A model generated the notes under the pieces. The model did not search any database. It was not told the DNA's origin and was given only the letters and a program-made list of their open reading frames with translations. A DNA stretch of 64,000 nucleotides from Jiella marina. GTDB taxonomy: Bacteria; Pseudomonadota; Alphaproteobacteria; Rhizobiales; Rhizobiaceae. The stretch covers positions 62,001 to 126,000 of the forward strand of contig NZ_JAKQZG010000008.1 in assembly GCF_024359545.1 (NCBI RefSeq). The letters run 5' to 3'. Shown here in pieces: positions 32,012 through 41,242 of this stretch. The position numbers and the translations under genes are program-made. Numbering within the stretch: position 1 is the stretch's first letter; each line of letters starts with the position of its first letter.

Positions 32012-33051
32012 CGAAGCTTGGCATCGCTTCTGGCCGATGGGGCCGTCGCTTATCCATCGTGACCTGCGCTCTCGCCATGGGCCTGGGCTCCCTGACGACA
32101 TCTCCGTCGCGAGCGGAGGCCCTCGGCGTTCTTCTGTTGCCGGAGCGCGCCGATGCGGAGGCGCTGGAGCCTTCCTCTCCGGTCGTGCGGGCCATGATCT
32201 CGGGAGCGAAGTTTGCGATGATCTCATCGCTTGCGACGGGCTTCCTCCAGCCGACGGGCTATGAGGCCTTCGACGTTCTCGACCAGAACAGCCTCAGCGG
32301 CATCTCCGTCCCCGACGAGGTCGGTGATGCCGCGGCTAGTGATCGTGCCATCCTGGACAAGTTGCAGGCCCGCATGAAAGCCGGTGAGACGTCAGCCGAC
32401 GTGCTGGTGCGGATGACCCTCTATGCGCGGGCGATCGCTGCCGAACCCGGCCAATCCCATTCCATGGACTTGGCGCTTGCCGCAAACCTCTCCTATCGCG
32501 ACGTGGCCAGCGGCCGCCCCTTGGGTGGGCAGACCCCGGATCTTCGCGTGCCGTTCGAGGGATGCGGTGAGCCTGTGGATCGCGATTGCGTGCTGCGGTC
32601 CTTGTCCGACATGGCCGAAAGGCTGGGTCGCGATGCGGGCGTGAAGCTCGCCCAACACCTGGCGGCACTCTTGGCGCGAGACGGAAGCGCCGCCCCGGCG
32701 CCAGGCACACCCGCCACCGAGAATGCGGCGTCGCCCGACGGGGCGGCAGGAGGCAATGCAACGATGCGGATCGAATCCGAGTGCAGCCTGATCCCCGTGA
32801 CCTATGAACTCGTGTTCCGGCTCGTCCCGCAGGATCGGCTGTCGATGATCGAAGACGGGCTTGCGGCAAGCCGCTGCGCGAAACGGCTGGACGTCCGTTC
32901 CTCCAACCTGTCCGAAACCGTTTATGTCTATACGGCCGAGATCGATCCCGATCCGCTGGCCGCCGGGTTGCAGAACCTCCTTGCCACAGCCGGTATTGCC
33001 GGTTCGCCGGTGGAATACAGGCCAGGCCGTTTCGTGATCGACACGCAATAG
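32008..33051 (+). CDS. Secreted protein of unknown function, coupled to the Sel1 protein
   Basis: This 347-residue protein has a signal peptide (RLSIVTCALAMGLGSL, cleavage near SRAEA at residue 36). I recognise no domain. Four cysteines (FEGCGEPVDRDC in the middle, ESECSL and ASRCAKRLDV later) suggest periplasmic disulphides. A low-complexity Ala/Pro/Gly linker at about 230-252 separates two halves. The C-terminal 90 residues (ITVTYELV-like start at SLIPVTYELVFRL) look like a small alpha/beta domain. It is translationally coupled to the Sel1-repeat gene, so a shared envelope complex is plausible; this is inference. Confidence 0.7.
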   Translation: MTKLGIASGRWGRRLSIVTCALAMGLGSLTTSPSRAEALGVLLLPERADAEALEPSSPVVRAMISGAKFAMISSLATGFLQPTGYEAFDVLDQNSLSGISVPDEVGDAAASDRAILDKLQARMKAGETSADVLVRMTLYARAIAAEPGQSHSMDLALAANLSYRDVASGRPLGGQTPDLRVPFEGCGEPVDRDCVLRSLSDMAERLGRDAGVKLAQHLAALLARDGSAAPAPGTPATENAASPDGAAGGNATMRIESECSLIPVTYELVFRLVPQDRLSMIEDGLAASRCAKRLDVRSSNLSETVYVYTAEIDPDPLAAGLQNLLATAGIAGSPVEYRPGRFVIDTQ

Positions 33052-33064
33052 CCGGGCCGCGTGG

Positions 33065-34084
33065 TCACGACGCCGGCTGAAGCCCCTTGATCCAGTTCGT
33101 GATCCGCTCCGCCAGTTCGTCCGTCGTGGCCGGCGACAGGATGTCGCCGGCGATGGTGTGGTTGGAAGGGTCGCCGGTGAGGGGAACGGTCACCGCTTCA
33201 TGTGGGCCCGGCCAGTTGGCCACGAAACGCTCCGTCGCCGCCGGATCGACCACCGTGTCCTCCTGGGAATAGAGAACCAGAAGCGGGATCGGTCTGGCCG
33301 CGGAGATATCGGCTCGGCGCACGGCGCGCACGAGCGCGGCCATCGGGGCGAGCGCCGTGATCGGATATTGCGTGGTCCAATGTTCGGCCTGGCGCTCGCT
33401 GCGCGGCTCGAAGCTGTAGGTCTCGCCGCCGACGATCGGCAGCAGATCGCGCGCGAAGGGCAGATCAAGCACGAAGGCCCAGCGGTCCTGAAGCGCGAAG
33501 TTCGGCGAGACGAGCACCAGGCCCTCGACATCCTCCATCATGTCCGGGCTCGTTGTGCCCAGCGTGGCAAGGGTCCCGCCCGTCGAGGCGGCGATGACGA
33601 CGACGCGCGTGCCGATCGCCCGGCCGATCGCGATCGCTTCGGCGAGATCGTTGACCCAGTCATTGACGCTGGTCTGCTCCATCGCCGCGCCATCGCGGCC
33701 ATGGCCGCTGAGCCGGGTGTAGAACAGATTGGCGCCGAGTTCGGTGGCGACCTTGTCGGGCAGCGGCCTCAGTTCGGCCTTGTCCGCCGAAAAGCCGTGA
33801 ATGTAGACGATCGAAATCGGCGTCTTGGCACGCGACGTCGGGTAGGCCCAGACGATTTCCTTGGCCGATTGCGGCCGCAGATTGGGAATGTCCGCCTCGG
33901 TCCTCGCCAGATACTGGTCCGGATCACTGCCGATTTCGCCCGGATCGAACCGGACGGTCAGATCGATGGGCTCGCGTGGTCCGAAGAGCCAGAGCCCTCC
34001 CAAAGCGAGCACGATGAGCAGGGAGACGACGAGGAGAATACGAAGGATCACAATCGACAATCCGGATGCATGCTGTGACGGCAA
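33065..34084 (-). CDS. Membrane-anchored alpha/beta hydrolase
   Basis: This 339-residue protein has one N-terminal membrane segment (IVILRILLVVSLLIVLALGG, about 11-30) and an alpha/beta-hydrolase fold outside. The oxyanion region is VYIHGFSADKAELRPLP. The nucleophile elbow reads IAASTGGTLA, in which the first Gly of GxSxG is Ala. The acid is in LYSQEDTVVDP and the catalytic histidine probably in SNHTIAGDI. Lipase or esterase activity on envelope substrates is plausible. The start at 34084 is a TTG without a strong ribosome binding site, so an internal start is possible. Confidence 0.75.
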   Translation of the reverse strand: MPSQHASGLSIVILRILLVVSLLIVLALGGLWLFGPREPIDLTVRFDPGEIGSDPDQYLARTEADIPNLRPQSAKEIVWAYPTSRAKTPISIVYIHGFSADKAELRPLPDKVATELGANLFYTRLSGHGRDGAAMEQTSVNDWVNDLAEAIAIGRAIGTRVVVIAASTGGTLATLGTTSPDMMEDVEGLVLVSPNFALQDRWAFVLDLPFARDLLPIVGGETYSFEPRSERQAEHWTTQYPITALAPMAALVRAVRRADISAARPIPLLVLYSQEDTVVDPAATERFVANWPGPHEAVTVPLTGDPSNHTIAGDILSPATTDELAERITNWIKGLQPAS

Positions 34085-34141
34085 GCCATATCGCTAAATG
34101 GTGTGGGGCGAAACCTGCCGAAGAGGGCGCCTGTCTCGGCC

Positions 34142-35080
34142 CTAACTCTCCGTCGCTGCCTTTCCGAGAACCAGATCCGCCACCATCAGATCGAGATGGG
34201 CGCCACCGCCATTCTTGAACACGGTAATGGCGTCCGGGCCGCTGCGTCCCGCCCGACCGGCGACGAGATCGGCGAAATCGCCACGGATGTCTGCGACGTT
34301 GATCGTGCCCTGATCGAGCGGGATCTGGATTTCGCCGATATGGCCGATCGTGGTTTCGCGGGAATCGACGAAGAGTTCGCCGCGCCTCAACACTGCATCG
34401 TCGGCCTCGCGCATGTCGGGACGGTAGGCGCCGATCAGGTCCAGATGAGTGCCGGCTTGCAGCCAGTCCCCTTTGATGATGGGCTCGACCGCCATGGTGG
34501 CGGTGGTCACGATGTCGGCCTCGCCGACGGCGGATTTGAGATCAGCGACCGATCGGATCTCACGCCTTCCGCCGCCATGCCGGGCCACGAAATCCTCGGC
34601 CTTCTCCTGTGTGCGGTTCCAGACGAGGATCGTGTCGATGCTCGGAAAGATCGCGGGGTAGGCGTCTGCGAGATTGTCCGCCACGGTGCCGGCGCCGCAG
34701 ATCAACAGCGTCTTCGGCTCCGGGTTGGCGAGGAGCGTCGCGCCGAGAATGGAGTCGCCTGCGGTCTTCCATTTGGTGACGAGGCCGCCGTCGATCAGCG
34801 CCGTCGGCACGCCGGTCTCGGCGTCGAAGACGAGGACGCCGCCCTGGACCGAGGGACGGGGCGGATTCTGCTTCGGATTGTCGGGAAAGACGGTGACCGA
34901 CTTCATCGCGATGCCGAGCCCCGGAATCCAGGCCGCACGGTTGAGCATGCGCTTCTCGCCGACGCCGATCAGCAGGTCGCCGATTTCGGCTTTCTCGCCC
35001 TGATGACCCGCCCGGATCGCCTCGGCGACGTCCGGCCAGGTCAGGAGTCGGTCGCCTTCTTCGAAGCCGATGATCTTCAT
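34142..35080 (-). CDS. Ornithine cyclodeaminase / mu-crystallin family enzyme
   Basis: This 312-residue NAD(P)-dependent protein contains KWKTAGDSILGATLLANP and the Rossmann motif LLICGAGTVADNLADAYPA (about 124-142), followed by ADIVTTATMAVEPIIKGDWL. The family includes ornithine cyclodeaminase, delta-1-pyrroline-2-carboxylate reductase and alanine dehydrogenase of archaeal type, which cannot be told apart here. Its start overlaps the stop of the upstream GNAT gene (ATGA), making it the third gene of sseA-GNAT-OCD. Confidence 0.85.
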   Translation of the reverse strand: MKIIGFEEGDRLLTWPDVAEAIRAGHQGEKAEIGDLLIGVGEKRMLNRAAWIPGLGIAMKSVTVFPDNPKQNPPRPSVQGGVLVFDAETGVPTALIDGGLVTKWKTAGDSILGATLLANPEPKTLLICGAGTVADNLADAYPAIFPSIDTILVWNRTQEKAEDFVARHGGGRREIRSVADLKSAVGEADIVTTATMAVEPIIKGDWLQAGTHLDLIGAYRPDMREADDAVLRRGELFVDSRETTIGHIGEIQIPLDQGTINVADIRGDFADLVAGRAGRSGPDAITVFKNGGGAHLDLMVADLVLGKAATES

Positions 35081-35637
35081 GGCAGACCGTAGACGCGAGG
35101 CCGCTCGGCCGGCTCGACCGTCGGGGTCTGCACGTCTCTGATGGCATAGGGTCGGAAGCCATGCTTCTGATAGAGCGCAAGCGCGGCCGGATGATCGAGC
35201 GTGTTGGTCTCGATGGTCACGCGGTCGGGGTTGAGAGAGAAGGCGCTCCAGATCGCCCGCGAGAGCATGACGTGGGCAAGTCGGCGGCCCCGGAATTCGG
35301 GAAGAATGCCGAAATGCACGATCCGCACCTCGTTCGGCTCGCGGCGGATTTCGAGCTCGTACCAGCCGGCCCGCGCACCGTCGACGATCATGGTGAAGAT
35401 GCGGGTCCGCCAGTCGTGGATCTCCCGGCGCAGCCTGTCGTCAGGAAGAAGCCGCGAGGTCCAGTGGTGCTCGGCGCCGACGCGGTTGTAGAGCGAGCGA
35501 TAGTCGGCGAGCGGCATCTTGCGCACGGGCACGATCGCCACCGTGCCGCAGTTTTCCGGGACGGGATGGAGCACGCGCGGGCGCTCGGCCATTTCGAGGC
35601 TCGTCACCCTGGTCCGGATGAGGCGAAGCGGAGTCAT
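35077..35637 (-). CDS. GNAT-family N-acetyltransferase
   Basis: This 186-residue protein shows the GNAT acetyl-CoA motif A as VRIVHFGILPEFRGRRLAHV (about 115-134) and motif B near HPAALALYQKHGFRPYAIRD. Its acceptor is unknown. The N-terminal 80 residues (PVRKMPLADYRSLYNRVG and a conserved HHWTSR) are typical of a rhizobial subgroup. The gene overlaps sseA upstream and the ornithine cyclodeaminase-like gene downstream by 4 bases each, so all three are coupled. ATG 35637 is chosen for this overlap. Confidence 0.83.
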   Translation of the reverse strand: MTPLRLIRTRVTSLEMAERPRVLHPVPENCGTVAIVPVRKMPLADYRSLYNRVGAEHHWTSRLLPDDRLRREIHDWRTRIFTMIVDGARAGWYELEIRREPNEVRIVHFGILPEFRGRRLAHVMLSRAIWSAFSLNPDRVTIETNTLDHPAALALYQKHGFRPYAIRDVQTPTVEPAERPRVYGLP

Positions 35638-36494
35638 GCCTTTTGGCTCGCGCTGCCGGTCTCGACCGGCGTATCCGCCGCAGACCCCCATTCGGTCCAG
35701 GACCCGTCATAGAGCCGGTTGGAGCGGTTGCCGAGGCTGGCGAGCGCGAGATTGATCACGGCCGCCGTCACACCGGAGCCGCAACTCGTGACGACGGGCT
35801 TTTCGGGATCGATGCCGGAGCGGGCGAAGACTGCGCGGAGTTCCTCGGACGATTTCAGCCGGCCGTCCTCGGCGAGGTCGAGAAAAGGCAGATTGCGGGC
35901 GCCGGGCATATGGCCGGCTCTCACGCCCGCTCGCGGCTCGGCCGCTTCGCCGGCAAAGCGGTCGGCAGGCCGCGCATCGGCGATCTGCATCGCGCCGCCG
36001 TCGACGATCTGACGCATCTCGGCGAAGCTCGCGACCGCCGAGCGGTCAAAATGTGCCGTGAAGCTGGCCGGCGACGGCGCGGCGGCGCCGGTTTCCGCCG
36101 GCAGTGCCGCCGACTTCCAGGCTGGAAAACCGCCATCCAGAAGGCGGACGTCACCGGCGCCGAAGGTGCGGAACATCCACCAGACCCGAGGAGCGGAAAA
36201 CAGGCCCATCCCGTCATAGACGACGATGGTGTCACGCTCCGAAATGCCGAGCTTGCCGACCTTTTCCGAAAAGATTTCCGGTGAGGGCAGGGTGTGCGGC
36301 AGTTCCGAACCGGGCTCGACGATCTCGTCCTGATCGAAGAAGACCGCACCGGGCACATGGCCCTCTTCATATTCGGCGCGCGCAAAGCGCTTCTGCGCCG
36401 GCAAGTACCAGGAAGCGTCGACGATCGAGAGGCCGGGCTGTCCGAGCGTCTCGGCAAGATCTTCCGGGGTGATGAGAAACGGATTCTGGGTCAT
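35634..36494 (-). CDS. sseA: 3-mercaptopyruvate sulfurtransferase
   Basis: This 286-residue protein has two rhodanese domains. The first (about 8-135) includes SIVDASWYLP and GHVPGAVFFDQDEI; the second (about 160-280) includes the active-site loop VVTSCGSGVTAAVINLAL, whose CGSGVTA is the mercaptopyruvate-type signature (thiosulfate rhodaneses have CRxGx[KR]). It transfers sulfur from mercaptopyruvate to thiols or cyanide in cysteine metabolism. The ATG at 36494 gives the standard N-terminus. It leads the sseA-GNAT-OCD operon, with 190 bp of leader upstream. Confidence 0.93.
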   Translation of the reverse strand: MTQNPFLITPEDLAETLGQPGLSIVDASWYLPAQKRFARAEYEEGHVPGAVFFDQDEIVEPGSELPHTLPSPEIFSEKVGKLGISERDTIVVYDGMGLFSAPRVWWMFRTFGAGDVRLLDGGFPAWKSAALPAETGAAAPSPASFTAHFDRSAVASFAEMRQIVDGGAMQIADARPADRFAGEAAEPRAGVRAGHMPGARNLPFLDLAEDGRLKSSEELRAVFARSGIDPEKPVVTSCGSGVTAAVINLALASLGNRSNRLYDGSWTEWGSAADTPVETGSASQKA

Positions 36495-36684
36495 CTGTCC
36501 TGAAATAAAATGATTGCCCGGGCGAGAATGCTGCAGCGTCGCGCAATGCCTTGGCGCCGATCCAACATGCGGCTTGCGTCCCTGGTGGAGAGCTATCGCC
36601 CGCGGCGGCGGCGGCAAGACGCAGCCCTGAAGCCGGTGGCGGAGGGACCTGCATCCACGAGACGCCGGCGGGGTTGCAGGGCGC

Positions 36685-37293
36685 TCAGTCGCAGCGGCCG
36701 CGGATCGGCACGTTCTCCTTCTTGTCCCCCCAGAACACCGTCATGTTGCCGGTATATTCGATGTGATCGACCGCCTCGCGGGCCCCAGTGAGGGCAAGGC
36801 TGACATTGATCCGCGGCTCGCCCGCCGCACGCCACATGGTGACGACGGCGTCTTCCTTTCCCGCGGCCGTCTTGCCCTTCTCCAGTTCCCGCACGAGGCT
36901 GTTCGCCATCACATAGCCGCGTTCGAGGGACTGGCCGTCGCTCTCGCCGGGACCGGTCACCATGGTGACGAAGACATAGGCGCCGATCGCGTCCATGGCG
37001 GTCTCGGATCGGTCGGCATTGGCGGCATCGTCGGGTACGTCGCCGGGCGCCTCAGCCCGCACGAAGCGGCAGCGGCTGTCGATCGGGGCCCAGTCGAGCT
37101 CGCCGAGCTTGAGGCCGCGGGGCGTCAGCGTTGCCGGCGCGTCCTGGTTCTGGCCCGGCTTCGGCGCGACGAAGGGCGAGGCGTCGAGCCTCAGGCCCGA
37201 GCCGGTGATTTCCTGCGCCGGTGCGGAGGCAGACTGTGCCGCGACGGCGACGAGCGAGAGACAACTCAGTGCGAACGTTCGCAAATGAATCAT
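36685..37293 (-). CDS. Secreted protein of unknown function
   Basis: This 202-residue protein has a clear signal peptide (HLRTFALSCLSLVAVAAQSA, cleavage near APAQE at residue 27). I do not recognise the mature part. It contains two cysteines (DSRCRFV and the C-terminal IRGRCD) that could form a disulphide, and repeated acidic stretches. It lies between priA and sseA on the same strand, 39 bp after priA; co-transcription is possible but the functions look unrelated. Confidence 0.7.
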   Translation of the reverse strand: MIHLRTFALSCLSLVAVAAQSASAPAQEITGSGLRLDASPFVAPKPGQNQDAPATLTPRGLKLGELDWAPIDSRCRFVRAEAPGDVPDDAANADRSETAMDAIGAYVFVTMVTGPGESDGQSLERGYVMANSLVRELEKGKTAAGKEDAVVTMWRAAGEPRINVSLALTGAREAVDHIEYTGNMTVFWGDKKENVPIRGRCD

Positions 37294-37332
37294 GGCGAAA
37301 ACGCCTTCGTAAAATCACACGGGCCGGATGTG

Positions 37333-39522
37333 TCACAGAAAGCTCTGCGGGTCCATGTCGATCTGCACCTGGACCGAACCGCGCGGCCGCGCCGCATGGA
37401 GGAGCGTGTCACGCAAATAGGTTTGGATCGGGGCGCGCCGGGTCGCTTCGACCAGAAGCCGAAAGCGGTGGCGGCCGCGCACGACGGCCAGCGGCGCCTC
37501 GGCGGGACCGAGCATCTCGATCTCGTCCGTCTCCGGCGCCGCGCGCCGGATATCGCGGGCATGGGCCTCCGCCTCGCTGCGGGTGTTGGCGGAGACGATG
37601 ATCGCGGCGAGCCGCCCGAATGGCGGCAAGGCGGCGCGCCTACGCTCGTCGATCTCGCTGTCGTAGAAGCTCTCTGGATCGGCCGCCACCAACGCCTGCA
37701 TGACAGGGTGTTCCGGCTGGAAGGTCTGGATGAGGCCGTGGCTCCTCAGCCCCGTCCGTCCGGCCCGTCCGGTGACCTGGTGAAGGAGCTGGAAGGTCCG
37801 CTCGGCCGCGCGGGGGTCGCCATTGGTGAGGCCGAGATCGGCGTCGATGGCGCCGACCAGGGTCATTTTCGGAAAGTGGTGGCCTTTGGCGACGAGCTGG
37901 GTCCCGATGACGATATCCGCCTCGCCGTCGGCGACGGCTTCGAGTTCCCGGCGCAGGCGCCGCGGACCGCCGGCAATGTCGGAGGACAAGACGATCGTGC
38001 GGGCGTCGGGAAAGCCCTCGACGATTTCTTCCGCGATCCGTTCCACGCCCGGGCCGCAGGCGACAAGGTGATCGAGCGTCCCGCATTCCGGGCAGGCTTC
38101 CGGGCGCGGCGTCGAGAAGCCGCAATGGTGGCATTGCAGAACCCCGCGCAGCCGGTGATCGACCAGCCAGGTGGAGCAATTATGGCACTGGAAGCGGTGA
38201 CCGCAGACCCGGCAGAGCGTAAGCGGCGCGTAGCCACGCCGGTTGAGAAACAGAAGCGCCTGTTCGCCGCGCGCGACGGTTTCGGTGATCGCGGTGGTAA
38301 GAACCGGCGAGACGAAACGCCCGCGCCCCGGCGGGTGACGGCGCATGTCGACCAGCGACAGGTCTGGCAGCGCCGCATCGCCGTGCCGTGTCGTCAGCCG
38401 CACATGGCCATATCGGCCTGAAAGGGCGTTGACGCGGGTCTCGATCGAGGGCGTGGCCGAGGCGAGCACGATCGGAAACTCGCCGATCGAGGCTCGCACG
38501 ACAGCCATGTCGCGGGCGTGATAGAAGGTGCGGTCTTCCTGCTTGTAGGCGGGGTCGTGCTCCTCGTCGATGACGACGAGGCCGAGATCCTTGAAGGGCA
38601 GGAACAGGGAAGAACGCGCCCCGGCGACGATCTTCACGCGCCCCTCGGCGACCTGACGCCAGACGGATTCGCGCCTTCGCGGCGGAACGTCCGAGTGCCA
38701 TTCGGCCGGCGGGGCGCCGAAACGCGCGTGGAACCGGTCAATGAAGCTCTGGGTGAGCGCGATTTCGGGCAGGAGGATCAGCACCTGCTGGCCCCTGTCG
38801 AGTGCGGCCGCGATCGCCTCGAAATAGACTTCCGTCTTGCCCGAGCCGGTCGCGCCTTCCAAAAGCGTCGCGGAAAAGCCGGAGCGTTCGACCGTGGCGA
38901 CAAGCTGTTGGGCCGCTGCGGTCTGGTCGCTGCTGAGGGTTGCGCGGCCATAGGCCGTATCGGGCTCGGCGACTACCGGCGGTGGGGGCAGGCGCACCGT
39001 GCGGAACACGCCCTGACGCATCAGCCCGTCGACAACCGACGCGCTGACGCCGGCGGCGTGCGCCAGCCCGCTCTTCGACCAGACGGGGGCGTCCTCGGCG
39101 GCCGCAATCACCCGGCGCCGCGCGGAGGTGATCCGATCCGGCTCGGCGCCGGTCGCTTCGATCCCCTCGATCCATGGCTCTGGATCAAAAGCCGCCGGCG
39201 CGCGCAGGGCCATGCGCACCACCAGCCCCGGCGGCGAGAGGGTGTAGTCGGCAACCCAGTCTATGAAACGCCGCATCCGCTCGTCCAAGGGCGGGCAGTC
39301 GAACACATGGGTGATCGGCTTGAGCTTCTTCGCATCCACCGGATCCGTCGGTGCGTCCCAGACGACGCCCGCCACCTGCCGCGGCCCGAGCGGCACCTGG
39401 ACAATGGAGCCCGGCACGACCTCCATCCCCTCCGGGACCGCATAGGAATAGGGCCGCTCGCTCGGCAGGGGCACGAGGACGGGCACGACGGTTTCGGGAA
39501 AAAGCTGGTCCGTGAAGTTCAA
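37333..39522 (-). CDS. priA: Primosomal replication protein N' (PriA helicase)
   Basis: This 729-residue superfamily 2 helicase restarts stalled replication forks. The N-terminal DNA-binding domain contains GSIVQVPLGPRQVAGVVW. Walker A is LLEGATGSGKTEVYFEA (about 216-232), and the DExH motif is VVIDEEHDPAYKQED (about 315). The zinc-binding insertion has paired cysteines from CRVCGHRFQCHNC to CHHCGF and CPECGTLDH. The start is TTG at 39522, supported by GGAG 7 bases before it. The family is normally about 730 residues, so the gene is complete. Confidence 0.96.
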   Translation of the reverse strand: MNFTDQLFPETVVPVLVPLPSERPYSYAVPEGMEVVPGSIVQVPLGPRQVAGVVWDAPTDPVDAKKLKPITHVFDCPPLDERMRRFIDWVADYTLSPPGLVVRMALRAPAAFDPEPWIEGIEATGAEPDRITSARRRVIAAAEDAPVWSKSGLAHAAGVSASVVDGLMRQGVFRTVRLPPPPVVAEPDTAYGRATLSSDQTAAAQQLVATVERSGFSATLLEGATGSGKTEVYFEAIAAALDRGQQVLILLPEIALTQSFIDRFHARFGAPPAEWHSDVPPRRRESVWRQVAEGRVKIVAGARSSLFLPFKDLGLVVIDEEHDPAYKQEDRTFYHARDMAVVRASIGEFPIVLASATPSIETRVNALSGRYGHVRLTTRHGDAALPDLSLVDMRRHPPGRGRFVSPVLTTAITETVARGEQALLFLNRRGYAPLTLCRVCGHRFQCHNCSTWLVDHRLRGVLQCHHCGFSTPRPEACPECGTLDHLVACGPGVERIAEEIVEGFPDARTIVLSSDIAGGPRRLRRELEAVADGEADIVIGTQLVAKGHHFPKMTLVGAIDADLGLTNGDPRAAERTFQLLHQVTGRAGRTGLRSHGLIQTFQPEHPVMQALVAADPESFYDSEIDERRRAALPPFGRLAAIIVSANTRSEAEAHARDIRRAAPETDEIEMLGPAEAPLAVVRGRHRFRLLVEATRRAPIQTYLRDTLLHAARPRGSVQVQIDMDPQSFL

Positions 39523-39632
39523 GGGGTCTCCGGGTACCAGACCATGACGCGCTGTATCGGCGTGATCGAATCATTTGGGATCGCACGCATGGTTCCGTAG
39601 CCGACAATCGCGTTGCAAGTCCCGCGATTCAA

Positions 39633-39657
39633 TTGTATATACAGCGCGTATATACAA
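39633..39657. promoter_or_regulatory. Perfect palindromic operator of the vapBC pair
   Basis: TTGTATATAC-AGCGC-GTATATACAA is a perfect 10-bp inverted repeat with a 5-bp spacer, ending 12 bp before the antitoxin ATG. It is far richer in A and T than its surroundings. VapB antitoxins of the AbrB type bind such palindromes to repress their own operon, and the spacing suits overlap with the promoter or ribosome binding site. Confidence 0.75.
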
Positions 39658-39669
39658 GAGGCTGCTCCG

Positions 39670-39933
39670 ATGACGCGATACGCCAAGGTCTTTCGCTCCG
39701 GCAATTCTCAGGCGGTCCGGCTTCCCAAGGACTTCCGGTTCGAGACGAGCCAAGTCGAGATCACGCGGGACGGGGACGCCGTAGTTCTCCGGCCGGCGGA
39801 TCGCAAACGCGACCCGTGGGCGGGCGTCAAGGCGGCGATCGCGCTGGGCACGGACGACGAGGATTTCTTTCCCCAAGGGCGTGAGCAGCCGAGCGAGCCG
39901 GACGTCCGCGACTGGAACGACCTGTCCCGGTGA
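39670..39933 (+). CDS. vapB: AbrB-type antitoxin VapB
   Basis: This 87-residue protein has a SpoVT/AbrB swapped-hairpin DNA-binding domain in its first half: AKVFRSGNSQAVRLPKDFRF, then VEITRDGDAVVLRPAD. The acidic C-terminal half (DDEDFFPQGREQPSEPDV) is the usual toxin-binding tail. Its stop overlaps the GTG of the toxin gene, and a perfect palindrome lies just upstream. The ATG at 39670 starts the domain directly. Confidence 0.9.
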   Translation: MTRYAKVFRSGNSQAVRLPKDFRFETSQVEITRDGDAVVLRPADRKRDPWAGVKAAIALGTDDEDFFPQGREQPSEPDVRDWNDLSR

Positions 39934-40352
39934 TCGCGACGCTTCTCGACACCAATGCGGCGATCGCGCTCCTGGGAGGGCGGTCGGCTCCCTTGATGAA
40001 GCGTCTCGCCATGTCGCCCGAGGGTTCCGTGGCGGTTTCCGCCATCGTCGCCTACGAACTCTGGCTCGGCGCCATGAAGAGCACGCGCGTCGCCTTGAAT
40101 TCCCAGCGTCTCGACCTGTTCTTCGGCGACGTAGCCATCCTTCCATTCGAAGCCGAGGACGCGCGGGTGGCAGGCGCAATCCGGGCCGATCTCGAACGGG
40201 CCGGCTGCCCGATTGGGCCCTATGACCTGTTGATTGCGGGCCAGGCCCTGGCGCGGGGGCTGACGCTCGTGACCCACAATGTCAGGGAGTTCGCGCGGGT
40301 TGCAGGGCTTGTCGTGGAGGATTGGGCGACGGAACCCGGCTCTCTCGTCTGA
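39930..40352 (+). CDS. vapC: PIN-domain toxin VapC
   Basis: This 140-residue PIN ribonuclease starts with GTG inside the vapB stop. Acidic active-site residues are visible: Asp in [12 protein letters not shown], Glu in [11 protein letters not shown], Asp in [13 protein letters not shown] and the conserved Asn/Glu in [11 protein letters not shown]. The final acidic position, often Asp in TxNxxDF, is Glu or Arg here. VapC toxins cleave tRNA or rRNA; the target is unknown. Confidence 0.9.
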   Translation: MIATLLDTNAAIALLGGRSAPLMKRLAMSPEGSVAVSAIVAYELWLGAMKSTRVALNSQRLDLFFGDVAILPFEAEDARVAGAIRADLERAGCPIGPYDLLIAGQALARGLTLVTHNVREFARVAGLVVEDWATEPGSLV

Positions 40353-40428
40353 GTTCGATGTGGCCTTTCGGGCCGCGGACCTGCTAGAGCAGCGACAGAA
40401 GAGGAAACGCACTTCGAGAGGCACCGAC

Positions 40429-41082
40429 ATGAAATTCTTCGTCGACACCGCAGACGTCAATGAGATCCGCGAGCTGGAAGATGCCGGGCTTCTCGATGGC
40501 GTCACCACCAACCCCTCGCTGATCATGAAGGCGAACCGTCCGATGAAGGAGGTGATCGCCGAGATCTGCGACGTGGTGGAAGGCCCCGTCTCCGCCGAGG
40601 TGACGGCGACCGAGGCTGCCGAGATGATCCGCGAGGGCAAGGTCCTCGCCGAGATCGCCGACAATGTCTGCATCAAGCTGCCGCTGACGCTCGACGGCCT
40701 CAAGGCCTGCAAGGAGCTTTCGGGGGAAGGCTATCTGATCAATGTCACGCTCTGCTTCTCGGCGGTCCAGGCGCTTCTGGCGGCGAAAGCCGGTGCGACC
40801 TTCATCTCGCCCTTCATCGGCCGTCTCGACGACATCAATATCGACGGTATGGCGCTGATCGCCGACATTCGCCGGATCTACGACAATTACGGCTTCGACA
40901 CGGAAATCCTCGCCGCCTCGATCCGCACCATGAACCATGTGCGCGAGGCCGCCCTCATCGGCGCCGACGTCGCGACCGTGCCGCCGGCAACGCTGAAGGG
41001 TCTCGTCAAGCATCCCCTGACCGACAAGGGTCTGGAACAGTTCCTCGCCGACTGGAAGAAGACGGGCCAGTCGATCGGCTGA
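40429..41082 (+). CDS. tal: Small transaldolase / fructose-6-phosphate aldolase family (TalC)
   Basis: This 217-residue class I aldolase starts [30 protein letters not shown] and [18 protein letters not shown] contain the Schiff-base lysine region, and [19 protein letters not shown] follows. Members of this short family act as transaldolase in the pentose phosphate pathway in most alphaproteobacteria; F6P aldolase activity is an alternative. It lies downstream of priA in many Rhizobiales, and here vapBC sits between them. Confidence 0.92.
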   Translation: MKFFVDTADVNEIRELEDAGLLDGVTTNPSLIMKANRPMKEVIAEICDVVEGPVSAEVTATEAAEMIREGKVLAEIADNVCIKLPLTLDGLKACKELSGEGYLINVTLCFSAVQALLAAKAGATFISPFIGRLDDINIDGMALIADIRRIYDNYGFDTEILAASIRTMNHVREAALIGADVATVPPATLKGLVKHPLTDKGLEQFLADWKKTGQSIG

Positions 41083-41242
41083 GGTAGTCGGAAGCCGCTT
41101 GCGGGCGCCATGCCGGGATGTCACTCACACCCGTGGCGCTCTGCTCGGCGAAACGCGATCTTGCACGGCATCGAGAGAATGCAGCGGCGGCGTCCGGCCG
41201 CCACTGCGCTACGATGGGGATTGTCGTAACGCTTTGAAGCGT

